The notes under the pieces were generated by a model that saw only the letters and a list, made by a program, of their open reading frames with translations, ran no database searches and had not been told where the DNA came from. Shown here one piece after another: positions 26,288 to 34,636 of a DNA stretch of 50,766 bases. Within the stretch, counting starts at the first letter, position 1. Every line of letters begins with the position of its first letter. Both the position numbers and the translations under genes were made by a program. The DNA comes from Desulfovibrio sp. (GTDB lineage Bacteria > Desulfobacterota > Desulfovibrionia > Desulfovibrionales > Desulfovibrionaceae), in NCBI GenBank assembly GCA_017415765.1, contig JAFQED010000052.1:1-50766 (forward strand), written 5' to 3'.

Positions 26288-26558
26288 AATAGCCTCCTGG
26301 CAAAAGTGAGTGAAAGGCACAACGGGAAACTTTCCCACATGACGTGTCACAACACGGTGCGGGCAGTACCGCAACCGGCATAGTAATGACAACGCCTTTA
26401 TTTTCCACAGAACTTACACCTATTTCCAAGCGGGGTCAACAGGAGGCATGGATTTTCCTGTCAATGCGGAGCGGCCGGGGAAGTACATCATGGCTACTTG
26501 CCTTGCCCCCGCTGCTGCGTTACCGTGCGCCAATAAACTGCCATTGAACGAGGTTGCC

Positions 26559-27830
26559 ATGAAACTCGAATCCCTTTGTCTCCATGCTGGCTACAGCCCG
26601 GAAAACGGCCAACCCCGCGTTGTGCCCATCAGCCAGAGTACCACCTTCAAGTACGCCTCCACAGCCGAGGTCGCCAAACTCTTTGACCTTGAAAGCGCGG
26701 GCTTTTTTTATACCCGCCTTGCCAACCCCACGGTGGACGCGGTGGAGCAGAAAATTGCGGCTCTTGAGGGCGGGGTAGGGGCCTTGTGTACCTCCTCCGG
26801 CCAAGCCGCCAGTATGCTCTCCCTGCTCAACATCGCCAAAAGTGGTGACCATATCATCAGTACGTCCAACATTTACGGCGGCACCTTCAACCTTTTTGCC
26901 GTCACCCTGAAAAAGCTGGGCATTGAAGTGAGCTTTGTGGATCAGACCGCTGCCGATGCCGACATTGAAGCACTGGTGCGCCCCAATACCCGCGCCTTTT
27001 TTGGCGAGACCCTGACCAATCCCTCCATGGATGTGCTGGACATTGAACGCTTTGCCCGTCTGGCCCACAAGCACGGTATGCCGCTGATAGTGGATAATAC
27101 CTTTGCCACGCCCGTGCTGTGCCGTCCTTTTGAATACGGGGCGGATATCGTTATCCATTCTACAACGAAATATATGGACGGCCACGCCCTGCAAGTGGGT
27201 GGCGTTATTGTTGACAGTGGTAATTTTGACTGGACTGGTGGGCGTTTTCCCGAATTTGTGGAGCCGGACGCATCCTACCACGGCCTTGTTTATACACAGG
27301 CCTTTGGCAAGGCTGCCTACATTATCAAGGCACGGGTGCAGCTGATGCGGGATATGGGCTGCTGCCAAAGCCCGCAAGGGGCCTTTTACATCAATCAGGG
27401 TTTGGAGACCCTGCCCCTGCGGATGGAAAAACACTGCCGCAATGCCGAGCGTGTGGCGGCCTGGCTGGCCGGGCATCCAGCGGTAGAGTCTGTCAATTAC
27501 CCGCGTCTGCCCGGCAACCCCAACAAGGCTTTGGCCGACAAATATCTGCCCGATGGTTGCAGCGGCGTTGTTTCCTTCTCGCTCAAGGGGGGGCGGGAGG
27601 CCGGTGCCCGTTTCATCGACGCGCTCAAGCTCGTCTCCCTGCAAGTGCATGTGGCCGATATCCGCAGTTGTGTGCTGCATCCGGCCAGCTCCACCCACCG
27701 CCAGCTTACGGATGCCCAACTGCACGAGGCAGGTATCACACCGGGCATGGTGCGGCTTTCGGTGGGTCTGGAAAATGTGGATGACATTGTGGCAGATTTG
27801 GAACAGGCACTGGCCCAGGCCGGGGCATAA
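26559..27830 (+). CDS. metY: O-acetylhomoserine aminocarboxypropyltransferase / sulfhydrylase
   Basis: A 423-residue PLP enzyme of the Cys/Met metabolism family. It joins sulfide (or methanethiol) to O-acetylhomoserine to give homocysteine or methionine, a natural route in a sulfide-producing cell. The PLP lysine is in HSTTKYMDGH near 205. The start MKLESLCLHAGY and the length fit MetY better than cystathionine gamma-synthase. The ATG at 26559 has GAGG at good spacing. An in-frame ATG at 26448 would add 37 residues, but its AGGAGG is only one base from the codon. A hairpin terminator follows the stop. Confidence 0.88.
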   Translation: MKLESLCLHAGYSPENGQPRVVPISQSTTFKYASTAEVAKLFDLESAGFFYTRLANPTVDAVEQKIAALEGGVGALCTSSGQAASMLSLLNIAKSGDHIISTSNIYGGTFNLFAVTLKKLGIEVSFVDQTAADADIEALVRPNTRAFFGETLTNPSMDVLDIERFARLAHKHGMPLIVDNTFATPVLCRPFEYGADIVIHSTTKYMDGHALQVGGVIVDSGNFDWTGGRFPEFVEPDASYHGLVYTQAFGKAAYIIKARVQLMRDMGCCQSPQGAFYINQGLETLPLRMEKHCRNAERVAAWLAGHPAVESVNYPRLPGNPNKALADKYLPDGCSGVVSFSLKGGREAGARFIDALKLVSLQVHVADIRSCVLHPASSTHRQLTDAQLHEAGITPGMVRLSVGLENVDDIVADLEQALAQAGA

Positions 27831-27861
27831 GGCCACAGACGGCCGATTCTGCAAAACAGTT

Positions 27862-27920
27862 GGCGTATCCATGACTGCCTGCAGCGACCACGCCCAGACA
27901 GATATGGATACGCCATTTTT
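27862..27920 (+). terminator. Terminator after metY
   Basis: An 11-bp stem, GGCGTATCCAT (27862-27872) with ATGGATACGCC (27904-27914), is followed by ATTTTTA. The 31-base loop is long for an intrinsic terminator, but the stem is perfect. Confidence 0.6.
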
Positions 27921-27955
27921 AGAGCGACTGCCATTTTCAATGGCATTTCGCTCTA
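27921..27955. repeat. REP-like hairpin repeat, copy 2
   Basis: Same nested hairpin as at 23029-23062 (arms AGAGCGA and TCGCTCT, TGCCATT and AATGGCA), with one C added after the first arm. Its end overlaps the stop codon of the convergent nitroreductase gene. Confidence 0.7.
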
Positions 27956-28531
27956 GTAACGCTTTACGACCAGTTCATCCACATCCCGCTTGGGGACATA
28001 ATGTACCTGTTCTGCATCGCGCCAATAGCTGAAGGATCCGTTTTCAGGCATGGGGGCCACACGGCGTTCCTCCTTGGCTACTCCCAGGCCAAGCACCAGG
28101 GCTGGTTTCATGCCCTGCGGTATTTCCAGGAGTGCCGGTACAGCCTGATGGTCAAAGGACTGGATCATACAGCAGCCCCAGCCCTTGCTGGTGGCAGCAA
28201 GCTGTATGGTCTGGCAGGCAATGCCTGTATCCCAGCAATGCACTTCCTTCCCGCCTTCCGGGGCAAGTACCACGATAAACGCCGTGGGGCGTTCGCCAGG
28301 GTGGGGGCCGCCCCAATCCTTGAGTGCCCCTGCCCAGCGTGTAAGCGCAAAGAGCTTTTGGCAGGTTTCTCCCTGTCCAACCAGGATAAATCGCAGTTCC
28401 TGTGCGTTTCGCCCGCTGGGAGAGAGACGCGCACACTCCACTAACCATTCCAGATCTGCCATGCTGAGGGGCTTGTCCTCATGAAAGCGGCGACATGTCC
28501 GGGCTGCTTCTACCAATGTTCTGAATTCCAT
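27953..28531 (-). CDS. Nitroreductase-family FMN oxidoreductase
   Basis: A 192-residue nitroreductase-like flavoprotein. The FMN-binding start is CRRFHEDKPL (13-22), followed by LSPSGRNAQELRF near 37-48. The middle GIACQTIQLAATSKGWG is the usual second FMN/dimer segment. Such enzymes reduce nitro compounds, quinones or other small acceptors with NAD(P)H; the physiological substrate is unknown. It is the last gene after rex and cobS, 46 bases from cobS. Its stop codon lies inside the repeat element. Confidence 0.85.
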   Translation of the reverse strand: MEFRTLVEAARTCRRFHEDKPLSMADLEWLVECARLSPSGRNAQELRFILVGQGETCQKLFALTRWAGALKDWGGPHPGERPTAFIVVLAPEGGKEVHCWDTGIACQTIQLAATSKGWGCCMIQSFDHQAVPALLEIPQGMKPALVLGLGVAKEERRVAPMPENGSFSYWRDAEQVHYVPKRDVDELVVKRY

Positions 28532-28577
28532 CCTTGCTCTCCGTTATTGCTGGGTGTTATGGGCAGGTTGGACGTGC

Positions 28578-29324
28578 CTACAGGAGTGCAAGCAAAAACC
28601 AAAGCTGCCCGGTTTCTACAGCCGCACCAAGAAAATCTCCAGAAATCCCACCCTGATCCCGTGCCAGACGGGACAAATGATGCTGCAAGCAAGTATGGCC
28701 AAGCAGCAACGTCAACAGTTGCCAGACAGGGCAGCCCAGCACCAGCAGGGTGCAACCAGCACCGATTGCCAGCCATGTATGCAGTCTGGCAGGGCCGCTG
28801 GCGGCCCGGGCAACCATGCCCCCAAGTGAGTTTGCCTCTCGCGCAGGGACTTTGGCCGCAAGCCAAAGGGCACAGGCCCGTCCCCAGGCAGGGGCCAGTA
28901 CCAATACCAGCCACTGCCCATGTGCCAAATGCCAGACTGCACATAGCCACTGCCCCGAAAAGACGGTGATCACGGCCAGTGCGCCAAATGCCCCCAAACG
29001 GCTGTCGTGCAGGATTTGCCAAAAGCGTTCACCGCGTGCGCCACTGCCACAGGCGTCTGCAAGGTCTGCAAGGCCGTCCCAGTGTAAAGCCCTGCTCAGC
29101 CAGAGCAGGAAGACAAGCCAGAGCCATGCCGCCAACAGACTGGCAAGGATCGCGTCCTCTGCTGTCTGGATTAACAGGAGCAGCAACCATGCGGCAATGC
29201 TGCATACCACACCCAGCACAAGGCCAACAGCGGGAAACCACCAGAGGCAGGGGCCAGGACCTTGTGGCAGGACACGTGCAGGGCCCAGACGGCTCAGGAA
29301 GGCAAGCGCATCCAGAAAATGCAC
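28578..29324 (-). CDS. cobS: Adenosylcobinamide-GDP ribazoletransferase (cobalamin synthase)
   Basis: A 248-residue inner-membrane enzyme with about six to seven hydrophobic segments. It joins adenosylcobinamide-GDP and alpha-ribazole in the last steps of vitamin B12 assembly. The family motif HWDGLADLADACG is at about residues 81-93, followed by the conserved HDSRLGAFG near 107. It starts 25 bases after rex ends and is probably cotranscribed with it. Corrinoids serve methionine synthesis and methyl transfer in these bacteria. Confidence 0.9.
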   Translation of the reverse strand: MHFLDALAFLSRLGPARVLPQGPGPCLWWFPAVGLVLGVVCSIAAWLLLLLIQTAEDAILASLLAAWLWLVFLLWLSRALHWDGLADLADACGSGARGERFWQILHDSRLGAFGALAVITVFSGQWLCAVWHLAHGQWLVLVLAPAWGRACALWLAAKVPAREANSLGGMVARAASGPARLHTWLAIGAGCTLLVLGCPVWQLLTLLLGHTCLQHHLSRLARDQGGISGDFLGAAVETGQLWFLLALL

Positions 29325-29349
29325 TGTTTATGGCCTCGCGCAAGCTCTG

Positions 29350-29994
29350 TTAAAAACGACTTTGCCCGTGCCTGAAGGCCAGCCCGTAAAGATGGTGGAA
29401 AAAGTCCACATATTCCACCTGTACATGATCAGGTACCTTGATGCGGGCAAGAGAAAAATTGAGGATACTTGACAGCCCCGCGTCCACAAGATGTTGGGCT
29501 GCGCGTTGTGCCCGTTCTGGGGGGGTGGCAATAATACCTATGGCAATGTCCAATTCTGCGACCATTTGCTTGAGGTCTTGCGTACAGTGTACTTCCAGGC
29601 CATGGACTATTTCGCCTATCTTGAAGGGGTCGCAGTCAAAAATGCCAACAATGTTAAAGTTACGTGCTCGAAATTCCGAATGGTTGAGGAGTGCCTTACC
29701 CAGATTGCCTACCCCGATAAGTGCCATGCGCCATTCATGATCAACCCCAAGGGATGACGTGATGGCCGCCAAAAGCGATGAAACCTGATAGCCCACACCC
29801 CGGATGCCAAATTCCCCAAAATAGGCCAGATCCTTACGCACCTGAGAACCATTCACCCCGCATGCCTCAGCCAGAGGATTGGAAGAAATAACCTCCACGC
29901 CATCGCGTGACAGGGCTTCCAGTGCCTGGACATAGGTTGCCAAACGCTGGATAGTTGCGCGGGGGATGTGTTTGCTTTTAAGGGGCCTGTTCAT
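29350..29994 (-). CDS. rex: Redox-sensing transcriptional repressor Rex
   Basis: A 214-residue repressor that reads the NADH/NAD+ ratio. The N-terminal winged helix covers residues 1-80, with the recognition region GVNGSQVRKDLAYFGEFG near 48-65. The C-terminal Rossmann domain has GVGNLGKALL near 92-101. The ATG at 29994 gives the normal Rex length; a TTG at 30051 would add 19 residues. It lies next to atpE/atpB, an arrangement I recall from Desulfovibrio vulgaris, where Rex controls energy-metabolism genes. A candidate Rex site lies in its own promoter. Confidence 0.94.
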   Translation of the reverse strand: MNRPLKSKHIPRATIQRLATYVQALEALSRDGVEVISSNPLAEACGVNGSQVRKDLAYFGEFGIRGVGYQVSSLLAAITSSLGVDHEWRMALIGVGNLGKALLNHSEFRARNFNIVGIFDCDPFKIGEIVHGLEVHCTQDLKQMVAELDIAIGIIATPPERAQRAAQHLVDAGLSSILNFSLARIKVPDHVQVEYVDFFHHLYGLAFRHGQSRF

Positions 29995-30033
29995 GGCAGC
30001 GTACTCAGAAAACAACGGATCGAGCCGTTGGTT

Positions 30034-30051
30034 GTGTGAATAAAGGTACAA
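30034..30051 (-). promoter_or_regulatory. Candidate Rex operator upstream of rex
   Basis: On the minus strand TTGTACCTTTATTCACAC matches the Rex consensus TTGTGAA-N4-TTCACAA at 10 of 14 fixed positions with the exact 4-base spacer. It lies 2 bases downstream of the candidate -10 box, where binding would block initiation. The site is visible; autoregulation is inferred. Confidence 0.45.
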
Positions 30052-30053
30052 GC

Positions 30054-30082
30054 ATACTACTCCAAAAAAATACAGGGGGCAA
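30054..30082 (-). promoter_or_regulatory. Candidate rex promoter
   Basis: On the minus strand TTGCCC (30077-30082), a 17-base spacer and TAGTAT (30054-30059). The start would lie near 30047, within the candidate Rex operator. Confidence 0.5.
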
Positions 30083-30158
30083 GTATCGAACGCTATCGTT
30101 TGGCTTGATTGAGGAAATTGGCTGATCCTGTCTCTGCGATATGGGACAGGGCGGGGAC

Positions 30159-30186
30159 AAAAAAAGGGCAGACCGAAGTCTGCCCT
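30159..30186 (-). terminator. Intrinsic terminator after atpE
   Basis: On the minus strand a 9-bp stem, AGGGCAGAC/GTCTGCCCT, closes a TTCG tetraloop with C-G closing pair and runs into TTTTTTT. This is a textbook intrinsic terminator for the atp F0 transcript. Confidence 0.92.
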
Positions 30187-30207
30187 GTTCGTGCTTGAAG
30201 CCGAGAC

Positions 30208-30591
<384 letters not shown>

Positions 30592-31296
30592 CTAATGTTC
30601 CGGGGCTTCCAGCGCACCCTTGATATAGAACATGGTCAGCATGAAGAAGACGAAAGCCTGCATGCTCTTGCCCAAGAGGAAGAGGGCATAGATAGGCAGG
30701 GTACCCAGCAACGGTGCCATGATGAAGAAGAGCACCATAACGATTTCTTCACCACGGATGTTACCGAAGAGACGCAGGGAGAGCGAAACCGGACGGGACA
30801 GGTGCGAAACAACTTCCAGCGGGAACATCAGCGGGATAAGGAACTTGGAAGGGCCGGTAAAATGATGGATATAATGCGCCTTCCAACGGGCAAGGCCCAC
30901 AAAGTTGTAGTAGCAAAGCACAAAGAGTGCCATGCAGACAGTGGTATTGAGGTTGGCCGTGGGGGCGTCAAAGCCGGGGATAAGACCCAGCAGGTTCATA
31001 CCGAAAATATAGATGAACATGCCCGCCAGCAGGGGGACGTACTTGCGCCCCGCCTCACCCATCGTGGTACAGATGAAATTTTCCAGCGTATCAATGAGAG
31101 CTTCAAAGAAGTTTTGCAAGCCCCCCGGCACCAGCGTGAGACGACGGCGCAGGATAATGGCCACCGTGAAGAGGACAGCCATGCAGACCCAGGAGTAGAA
31201 GACATGTTTGAATTCTACCACCTGTCCAGCGATGGTTATCTCGTCCAAGCCCACAAATGTGGAGAGCAATACCGGATGCGGCAACCCACCTGCCAT
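30592..31296 (-). CDS. atpB: F0F1 ATP synthase subunit a
   Basis: A 234-residue stator subunit with about five to six TM helices that forms the proton half-channels against the c-ring. The essential Arg is in [14 protein letters not shown] near residues 170-180, the family signature. The start has GGAGG nearby. It lies 63 bases upstream of atpE and 154 bases downstream of the AtpI-like gene. The F1 genes are not in this window, so F0 and F1 are encoded separately, as is known in Desulfovibrio. Confidence 0.96.
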   Translation of the reverse strand: MAGGLPHPVLLSTFVGLDEITIAGQVVEFKHVFYSWVCMAVLFTVAIILRRRLTLVPGGLQNFFEALIDTLENFICTTMGEAGRKYVPLLAGMFIYIFGMNLLGLIPGFDAPTANLNTTVCMALFVLCYYNFVGLARWKAHYIHHFTGPSKFLIPLMFPLEVVSHLSRPVSLSLRLFGNIRGEEIVMVLFFIMAPLLGTLPIYALFLLGKSMQAFVFFMLTMFYIKGALEAPEH

Positions 31297-31450
31297 GACA
31301 GAGCCTCCTTACTGAAAACCATTGCCCCGGAACATCCTTCCGGAAGCGGACTTGCCCGGATCTACCCGAACCTGCCCGCATCGGCGCGTCCTGCGCGATA
31401 CGGGGCCTCTTGCCTTCACTATCCCAACCAAGCCCGGCCAGACACCTGCC

Positions 31451-31864
31451 TTACGGCTGTCTGCGTGATGCCAGGGCAAAGCTGCCTAATGCTGTAACTG
31501 CCCCTGCTGTCACACCGCCCAGGATGGCCGCAGGTGGTGCCTTGCAAAGCACCAGGCCCGTGTAGAGCAAACCTGCGAGCAGGGCCAACCGTGCCAGCCA
31601 GCGCAACAATACCAGCCAGAGCAGCGCGCTACTGTACTCGCCCAAGCCTCGCCGTAAAAAAAAACGTGCAAGACTCCAGAAGGTCAGAGCCATCACTGTT
31701 ACGCCTGCGCCAAACCAGATCATCCAGTTCGTCTGGGGCAGGAGCAACACCCCCACCAGCAGGGAAAGCCCTGCCAGTAAAATTTCATTGCGAACCAGTG
31801 GCCGGACAACCGGATGCCCGATGCCGCGCCGCCATAACCATGCGTCCAGCCAGTGCACTGCCAT
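31451..31864 (-). CDS. AtpI-like ATP synthase subunit I protein
   Basis: A 137-residue membrane protein with four hydrophobic segments, placed between the AtpZ-like gene and atpB. AtpI proteins help assemble the c-ring and are poorly conserved, so the call rests mainly on position and topology. The ATG at 31864 has GGGAG; a longer frame to 31954 would overlap the upstream gene. Confidence 0.65.
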   Translation of the reverse strand: MAVHWLDAWLWRRGIGHPVVRPLVRNEILLAGLSLLVGVLLLPQTNWMIWFGAGVTVMALTFWSLARFFLRRGLGEYSSALLWLVLLRWLARLALLAGLLYTGLVLCKAPPAAILGGVTAGAVTALGSFALASRRQP

Positions 31865-31877
31865 GCGCTCCCTGCCA

Positions 31878-32150
31878 CTATTGGTGTGGCTGTTTGCGGC
31901 GTGCGTCCTCGGCAGCCATCTTGCGCAGCAACTGCCGACTGTCGCGATAGACATTCAGAAAACCGGCACCTATCCCGATAAAGAGAAAGGCCAGCTTGCA
32001 CCAGGGGCCAGTATCCAACCAGAGATCCAGCCCATAACCGATGGCCAGCCCTACCAGTGGGCCGCTGACCAGATGCATACCTATAACACCGCTGCTGGCC
32101 ACGGCTTCCATGCCGCTCTTCTGTTGTCGCAAAATATCTTTGAAGGACAT
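31878..32150 (-). CDS. AtpZ-like F0F1 ATPase-associated membrane protein
   Basis: A 90-residue protein with two TM segments (GPLVGLAIGYGLDLWLDTGP followed by a second hydrophobic helix), the AtpZ/AtpI-family hairpin. It then has a charged C-terminus. AtpZ and AtpI together are thought to aid ATP synthase assembly or Mg/Ca handling. The ATG at 32150 has GGAGG about ten bases upstream. It is the first gene of the F0 operon. Confidence 0.75.
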   Translation of the reverse strand: MSFKDILRQQKSGMEAVASSGVIGMHLVSGPLVGLAIGYGLDLWLDTGPWCKLAFLFIGIGAGFLNVYRDSRQLLRKMAAEDARRKQPHQ

Positions 32151-32194
32151 GGAGACTATGCCTCCACACCACGGATAATCTTCATGTTCGTGGT

Positions 32195-32223
32195 GGTTTA
32201 TCACACCCGCCACAGCGCGTCAA
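32195..32223 (-). promoter_or_regulatory. Candidate promoter of the F0 ATP synthase operon
   Basis: On the minus strand TTGACG (32218-32223), a 17-base spacer and TAAACC (32195-32200), with an extended -10 TG. The -35 box overlaps the stop codon of the methyltransferase gene. The 5' leader can form a 7-bp hairpin, CACCACG/CGTGGTG. Confidence 0.45.
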
Positions 32224-33791
32224 TGCCCCACAGAAAATCTTTTGGCCTCTGCGCCAGTACGCCGCCACAGGCTCAGACATTCGAGATGCGGCGTGTGGGG
32301 AAAGAGATCCACCCCGGCCAGGGCTTCCAGATGATAGGCACTGGCAAGACTGGCAGCATCCCGTGCCAGGGTAGCCGGGTTGCAGGATATATAGAGGATA
32401 TGTTCCGGCCCCAGCTCCAGCAGGGCCTGCAAGGCAGTCTGGTCAATACCGGCGCGGGGCGGGTCTGCCAGTACCGTGCGGAAGGGGGCAGCAAATCTGG
32501 CCATGGCCGTCGGCCCTTTGGCAAGTAACCTCTGCAGCAGCCTGCCCGCATCACCGGATTCATGGCGGCAGTGGCTAAAACCGGCGGTCATGGCGTTGTG
32601 TCGGGCGGCGCGTACGGCACGCGCGTCATACTCCACTCCCAGCAGGGATGCGTAACGCCCTGCAAGCAGCAGACCGGGTGCCCCCACCCCGCAGTACATA
32701 TCCAGCAGGGACTCTTCCCCCTGCGGCATGGGCAGCATGGCCTGCGCGCCCGCTACGAGCAGTTCGGCCGCGCCAGAGTTGACCTGAAAAAAGGAGGCCG
32801 CGTCCAGTCGGAAGGTCAAACCTCCCAGCGGCAGAGTCAGATTGGCCGCATCAGGCTCCATCCCGCCGGCAGAAAGGCAGAAGACGCGCTCCTGCCCCTG
32901 ACAGAGGGCATCGGCCTGTCGCCGTTCCTCATGGATGACCGCTGACAGTTGAGGGCAGTCTTCCAGTATTTTTTCGGCCAGTGTGCGAACCACGGCACGC
33001 TGCGTGACAGAACCGGGGCTTGTCAGCAGGATGGCCCACCAGCCTTCCCTGCCGTCCTGCCAGCCCTGACGCAAGGTCAAAAAACGCCAGAAACCTCTTG
33101 TGTTTTTGTGTGTATCCTGCGGGCCTTGATGATCTCGGCCCTGTGCTCTGTACCCCGCATGCTTCCCTTGCGGGGAGGGGCGCGTGGGCGGCGGGACATA
33201 GGGCGCAAGGCCCGTGCGCCGGGCAAGGGCTTCCACAACGGGCAGGATGCTTCGACCTGCATCTGGCAGGATGGCGCAGTGCGGGGTTGCCGTCACCCCC
33301 AGGCCGCCCCGCTCGCGCTGCCCCAGGAGCAGCCTCCCTGCGGGGTCGCAGCCAAAGGCAAATTCCATCTTGTTGCGAAAAGCCCTGAGCAGGGGAGATG
33401 GCGCAGGAAGGGGCATGAGCTCTTCCAGTTGGGCGGCATCCAGTCGGCCTATCCGGCTCAGGGCGTCCAGGGCCAGACGGCGTTTCCAGACCAGTTGCGC
33501 GCTGGGCTGCATCCGCTGCAATGGGCAGCCCCCACAGCCGGGCAAAAGCCCGCCACTGCCATCGGGCAGGGGGGCATGGGGGCAGATGGGGGGCGCGGCA
33601 TGGGCCGGGGCATCAAGTTCCTCGCACACAATGGCCTCCAGCAAACGGGCCTTGCCACGAACGATACGTGCGCGTATGCTCTGGCCCGGCAAGGCCCCCC
33701 GCACCAAAACGACGCGTCCGTCATGGCGGGCAACGCCGCGTCCGTCATGGCTCAGCCCCTCCACGGTCAGGGGCAGGATGTCATCCATCAT
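32220..33791 (-). CDS. RlmD/TrmA-family 23S rRNA (uracil-5-)-methyltransferase
   Basis: A 523-residue SAM-dependent enzyme that methylates C5 of a uridine in rRNA. A TRAM-like N-terminus is followed by iron-sulfur cysteines (CPHAPLP, GCGGCPLQ, PHCAIL). SAM motif LLDMYCGVGAPG lies near 375, then VLADPPRAGID, and the catalytic Cys in YISCNPATLARD near 475. An unusual low-complexity insertion of about 40 residues (PPPTRPSPQGK and following, near 230-270) interrupts the conserved part. The start is uncertain: ATG-ATG at 33788-33791 lacks a good ribosome site. Confidence 0.88.
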   Translation of the reverse strand: MMDDILPLTVEGLSHDGRGVARHDGRVVLVRGALPGQSIRARIVRGKARLLEAIVCEELDAPAHAAPPICPHAPLPDGSGGLLPGCGGCPLQRMQPSAQLVWKRRLALDALSRIGRLDAAQLEELMPLPAPSPLLRAFRNKMEFAFGCDPAGRLLLGQRERGGLGVTATPHCAILPDAGRSILPVVEALARRTGLAPYVPPPTRPSPQGKHAGYRAQGRDHQGPQDTHKNTRGFWRFLTLRQGWQDGREGWWAILLTSPGSVTQRAVVRTLAEKILEDCPQLSAVIHEERRQADALCQGQERVFCLSAGGMEPDAANLTLPLGGLTFRLDAASFFQVNSGAAELLVAGAQAMLPMPQGEESLLDMYCGVGAPGLLLAGRYASLLGVEYDARAVRAARHNAMTAGFSHCRHESGDAGRLLQRLLAKGPTAMARFAAPFRTVLADPPRAGIDQTALQALLELGPEHILYISCNPATLARDAASLASAYHLEALAGVDLFPHTPHLECLSLWRRTGAEAKRFSVGH

Positions 33792-33852
33792 GCAGACAGG
33801 ATAACAGGAGCTGGCCGCTTTTGCCAAGATTGGAAAAATGGCAAAAAGCCCC

Positions 33853-33882
33853 TTGACAATTTTGCCTTGATGGGGCAAATAT
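33853..33882 (+). promoter_or_regulatory. Candidate promoter of rplU-rpmA-obgE
   Basis: A perfect TTGACA (33853-33858) is followed after 17-18 bases by an A/T-rich AAATAT-type -10 (33876-33882). It lies 26 bases before the rplU start. Confidence 0.5.
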
Positions 33883-33907
33883 GCCTTTCTCTTTTTGGAG
33901 GTTGATC

Positions 33908-34216
33908 ATGTACGCGATTATCGAGACCGGCGGCAAACAGTACCGCGTCGAAGAAGGTTCCAAAATCGTTGTGGAAAAGCTCGTGGCCGAGGCCGGCAGC
34001 GAGATCACTCTGGATAAGGTGCTGATGGTCGGTGGCGCAGAGTGCAAGGTGGGTAGCCCCTATCTGGCCGGTGCCGCTGTGACTGCAGAAGTGGTGGCCC
34101 AGGGTCGTGGGCCCAAGGTCATGGTGTTCAAGCGTTGGCGGCGTAACGACTCGCGCAAGCTGCGCGGGCATCGCCAGGACTGCACCACCATTCGCGTCAA
34201 AAGCATCAACAGCTAG
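33908..34216 (+). CDS. rplU: 50S ribosomal protein L21
   Basis: A 102-residue ribosomal protein with the family start [14 protein letters not shown] and the C-terminal [20 protein letters not shown]. It binds 23S rRNA. GGAGG lies seven bases before the ATG. First of rplU-rpmA-obgE-proB. Confidence 0.98.
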   Translation: MYAIIETGGKQYRVEEGSKIVVEKLVAEAGSEITLDKVLMVGGAECKVGSPYLAGAAVTAEVVAQGRGPKVMVFKRWRRNDSRKLRGHRQDCTTIRVKSINS

Positions 34217-34281
34217 CCAGGGCTTTTGTTCCGGGTCTGCTCAGGCAGGCAAGGGGCGGTTTTGGCTGTCAGGAGGCTATC

Positions 34282-34551
34282 ATGGCTCATAAAAAAGCAG
34301 GCGGCTCTTCGCGTAACGGCCGCGACAGTAACGGTCAACGACGTGGTGTAAAGCGTTTTGGCGGGCAGCATGTGCTGGCTGGCAACATTCTGGTGCGTCA
34401 GCTTGGCACTGTGGTCTATCCCGGCGTCAATGTGGGCATGGGCAGGGACTACACCCTCTTTGCCAAGGTTGACGGTGTGGTACGCTTTGAAAAATATTTC
34501 CGCAAACGCCGCGTCCTGACGCGCGTGCATGTGGATGTGGCCGCCCAGTAG
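34282..34551 (+). CDS. rpmA: 50S ribosomal protein L27
   Basis: An 89-residue ribosomal protein at the peptidyl transferase centre, with the typical start [20 protein letters not shown]. It begins with AHKK directly after Met, so it lacks the cleavable N-terminal extension found in Firmicutes. It lies 65 bases after rplU with an AGGAGG site. Confidence 0.98.
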   Translation: MAHKKAGGSSRNGRDSNGQRRGVKRFGGQHVLAGNILVRQLGTVVYPGVNVGMGRDYTLFAKVDGVVRFEKYFRKRRVLTRVHVDVAAQ

Positions 34552-34636
34552 CGCGGCCACGTGGGATTTGTATTGCAGGAAGGAGCCGCACTGACTGGCG
34601 GTTCCTTCCTTTTTTGCGTTGCACGGCGGTTGGATC

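Noticed and set aside
26288-26440. Rex or CRP/HcpR-type operator upstream of hynB (TTGTGACACGTCATG)
   Set aside because: The half-sites have the wrong spacing, and the right half does not match either consensus; TGAC-AC-GTCA is a short palindrome only.
26400-26558. SAM riboswitch before metY
   Set aside because: No conserved core or terminator/antiterminator pair was found in the leader.
29994-30051. Extended N-terminus of Rex from a TTG at 30051
   Set aside because: It would add 19 residues foreign to the family and cover the candidate operator; the ATG at 29994 gives normal length.
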